Source: CALJIC01 sp039805565 (GTDB lineage: Bacteria; Chloroflexota; Chloroflexia; Chloroflexales; Roseiflexaceae). From it: DNA of 25,533 nucleotides. Both the position numbers and the translations under genes were made by a program. The notes beneath the pieces are model-generated. The model saw nothing but the letters and a program-made list of their open reading frames with translations, did not search any database and had not been told where the DNA came from. Numbering within the stretch: the first letter of the stretch is position 1; each line of letters starts with the position of its first letter. Positions 25,195 to 25,533 of the stretch are shown one piece after another. The DNA lies in NCBI GenBank assembly GCA_039805565.1, contig JBDLTZ010000290.1:1-25533 (forward strand). The letters run 5' to 3'.

Positions 25195-25217
25195 CAGGGA
25201 GGGCTTGGCCCTCCCTG
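25195..25217. repeat. 10-bp perfect hairpin in the GntR leader
   Basis: CAGGGAGGGC (25195-25204) and GCCCTCCCTG (25208-25217) are exact complements with a TTG loop. It would form in the untranslated leader of the leftward GntR message, about 80 bases before its start. It may act as an attenuator-like or stabilising structure. There is no T-run on either side. Confidence 0.45.
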
Positions 25218-25272
25218 GCTCTCCCTTCCCGAACCACTTCTGTGGCTTTATTTAGAGGAGCACTCACCTGTT

Positions 25273-25307
25273 GTATAACATCGTATCATTTAATGGAAGC
25301 ATGTCAA
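25273..25307 (-). promoter_or_regulatory. GntR promoter with overlapping operator
   Basis: Read leftward: TTGACA (25307-25302), a 16-base spacer, then TACGAT (25285-25280). The -10 lies within GTATAACATCGTAT (25273-25286, + strand), which matches the palindrome at 25411-25424 at 11 of 14 positions. This suits autorepression by the FadR-type regulator. Confidence 0.55.
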
Positions 25308-25385
25308 GCAAGTAGGCACAAGTTCTATCGCAGAGCTCCTTTTCCCAACTGTTATGACGTGAATTGAACTCTTAGGATCTATCTC

Positions 25386-25424
25386 TTGACAGAAACCCGT
25401 CAAAAACGTAGTATGACATCATAC
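25386..25424 (+). promoter_or_regulatory. Oxidoreductase promoter with palindromic operator
   Basis: TTGACA (25386-25391, perfect), a 17-base spacer, then TAGTAT (25409-25414). GTATGA-CA-TCATAC (25411-25424) is a perfect palindrome over the -10 box and start-site region, where a bound repressor would block transcription. Its size and symmetry fit a FadR-type GntR dimer. Confidence 0.65.
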
Positions 25425-25460
25425 CTTCTCTTCAGAGAATAACGCGGAGGGGGCGTCGCT

Positions 25461-25533
25461 ATGGAAGATATCCGCATCGCTATCTTTGGTTGTGGCTTCT
25501 GGGCACGATACCAGCTCGCCGCCTGGCGTGAGC
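25461..25533 (+). CDS. Gfo/Idh/MocA family oxidoreductase (5' end only)
   Basis: The 24 visible codons read MEDIRIAIFGCGFWARYQLA then AWRE before the window ends. RIAIFGCGFWA is the first strand and glycine loop of an NAD(P)-binding Rossmann fold, in the form common to Gfo/Idh/MocA sugar or inositol dehydrogenases. ATG 25461 follows GGAGGGGG at about seven bases, and a good promoter with a palindromic operator lies 47 bases upstream. It is divergent from the FadR-type regulator, so it probably belongs to a sugar or sugar-acid catabolic operon controlled by it. The assignment rests on one motif only. Confidence 0.7.
   Translation, partial: MEDIRIAIFGCGFWARYQLAAWRE

Overview
This window is high-GC DNA (about two thirds G+C by eye) with dense, often overlapping genes, GTG starts and GAGG-type ribosome binding sites. 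The gene set (stand-alone UvrA2-like ATPase, ArsR-ArsC fusion, GAPDH-ArsJ pair, DUF2277, Imm-5-like immunity protein, multi-PAS hybrid kinase, GH78 rhamnosidase) best suits a member of the Chloroflexota. That placement is an inference from gene content, not from a marker gene. I see no rRNA, tRNA, CRISPR array, transposase or phage gene.

Layout. (1) 1-1803: the end of an unidentified gene overlapping a DinB-like four-helix protein, an orphan Imm-5-like immunity protein, and a VOC-family gene broken by an internal deletion. (2) 2106-6857: metal and arsenic region. A leftward two-gene operon (SHOCT membrane protein, Met-rich DUF305 protein) lies downstream of a leftward ArsR-ArsC fusion. That fusion is divergent from a rightward GAPDH-ArsJ operon, which makes and exports 1-arseno-3-phosphoglycerate. 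A scrap of an Acr3 arsenite pump follows arsJ. (3) 6897-9585: a large leftward membrane hybrid histidine kinase, preceded by a short upstream reading frame that overlaps its start. (4) 9775-14107: carbohydrate region. A leftward L-fucose/L-arabinose isomerase-like gene is followed by a truncated glycosidase remnant and is divergent from a GH78 alpha-L-rhamnosidase. (5) 14220-16887: a receiver-domain remnant, then a stand-alone UvrA-like ABC ATPase.

(6) 17100-22250 is the most unusual part. A [2Fe-2S] ferredoxin fused to a YHS metal-binding domain overlaps an OmpR-type response regulator, which overlaps a histidine kinase with a Met-rich extracytoplasmic loop. A second unit follows: a secreted, membrane-anchored His-rich protein, a NapH/CcoG-like multi-Fe-S membrane protein, and a small HMA-fold protein that lacks the CxxC metal motif. 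Together they look like a metal-sensing (probably copper) and electron-transfer system. The DUF305/SHOCT operon is a plausible further target, since it shares the Met-rich chemistry and has an OmpR-type direct repeat upstream.

(7) 22406-25533: a remnant of a sulfide:quinone-reductase-like flavoprotein, an ECF sigma/anti-sigma pair with its own ECF-type promoter, a DUF2277 gene, a CPBP-protease remnant, and a FadR-type GntR regulator divergent from a Gfo/Idh/MocA oxidoreductase cut off by the window end. The two divergent promoters each carry a related palindrome over the -10 box. At least six gene remnants in 25 kb show active gene decay between intact functional blocks.
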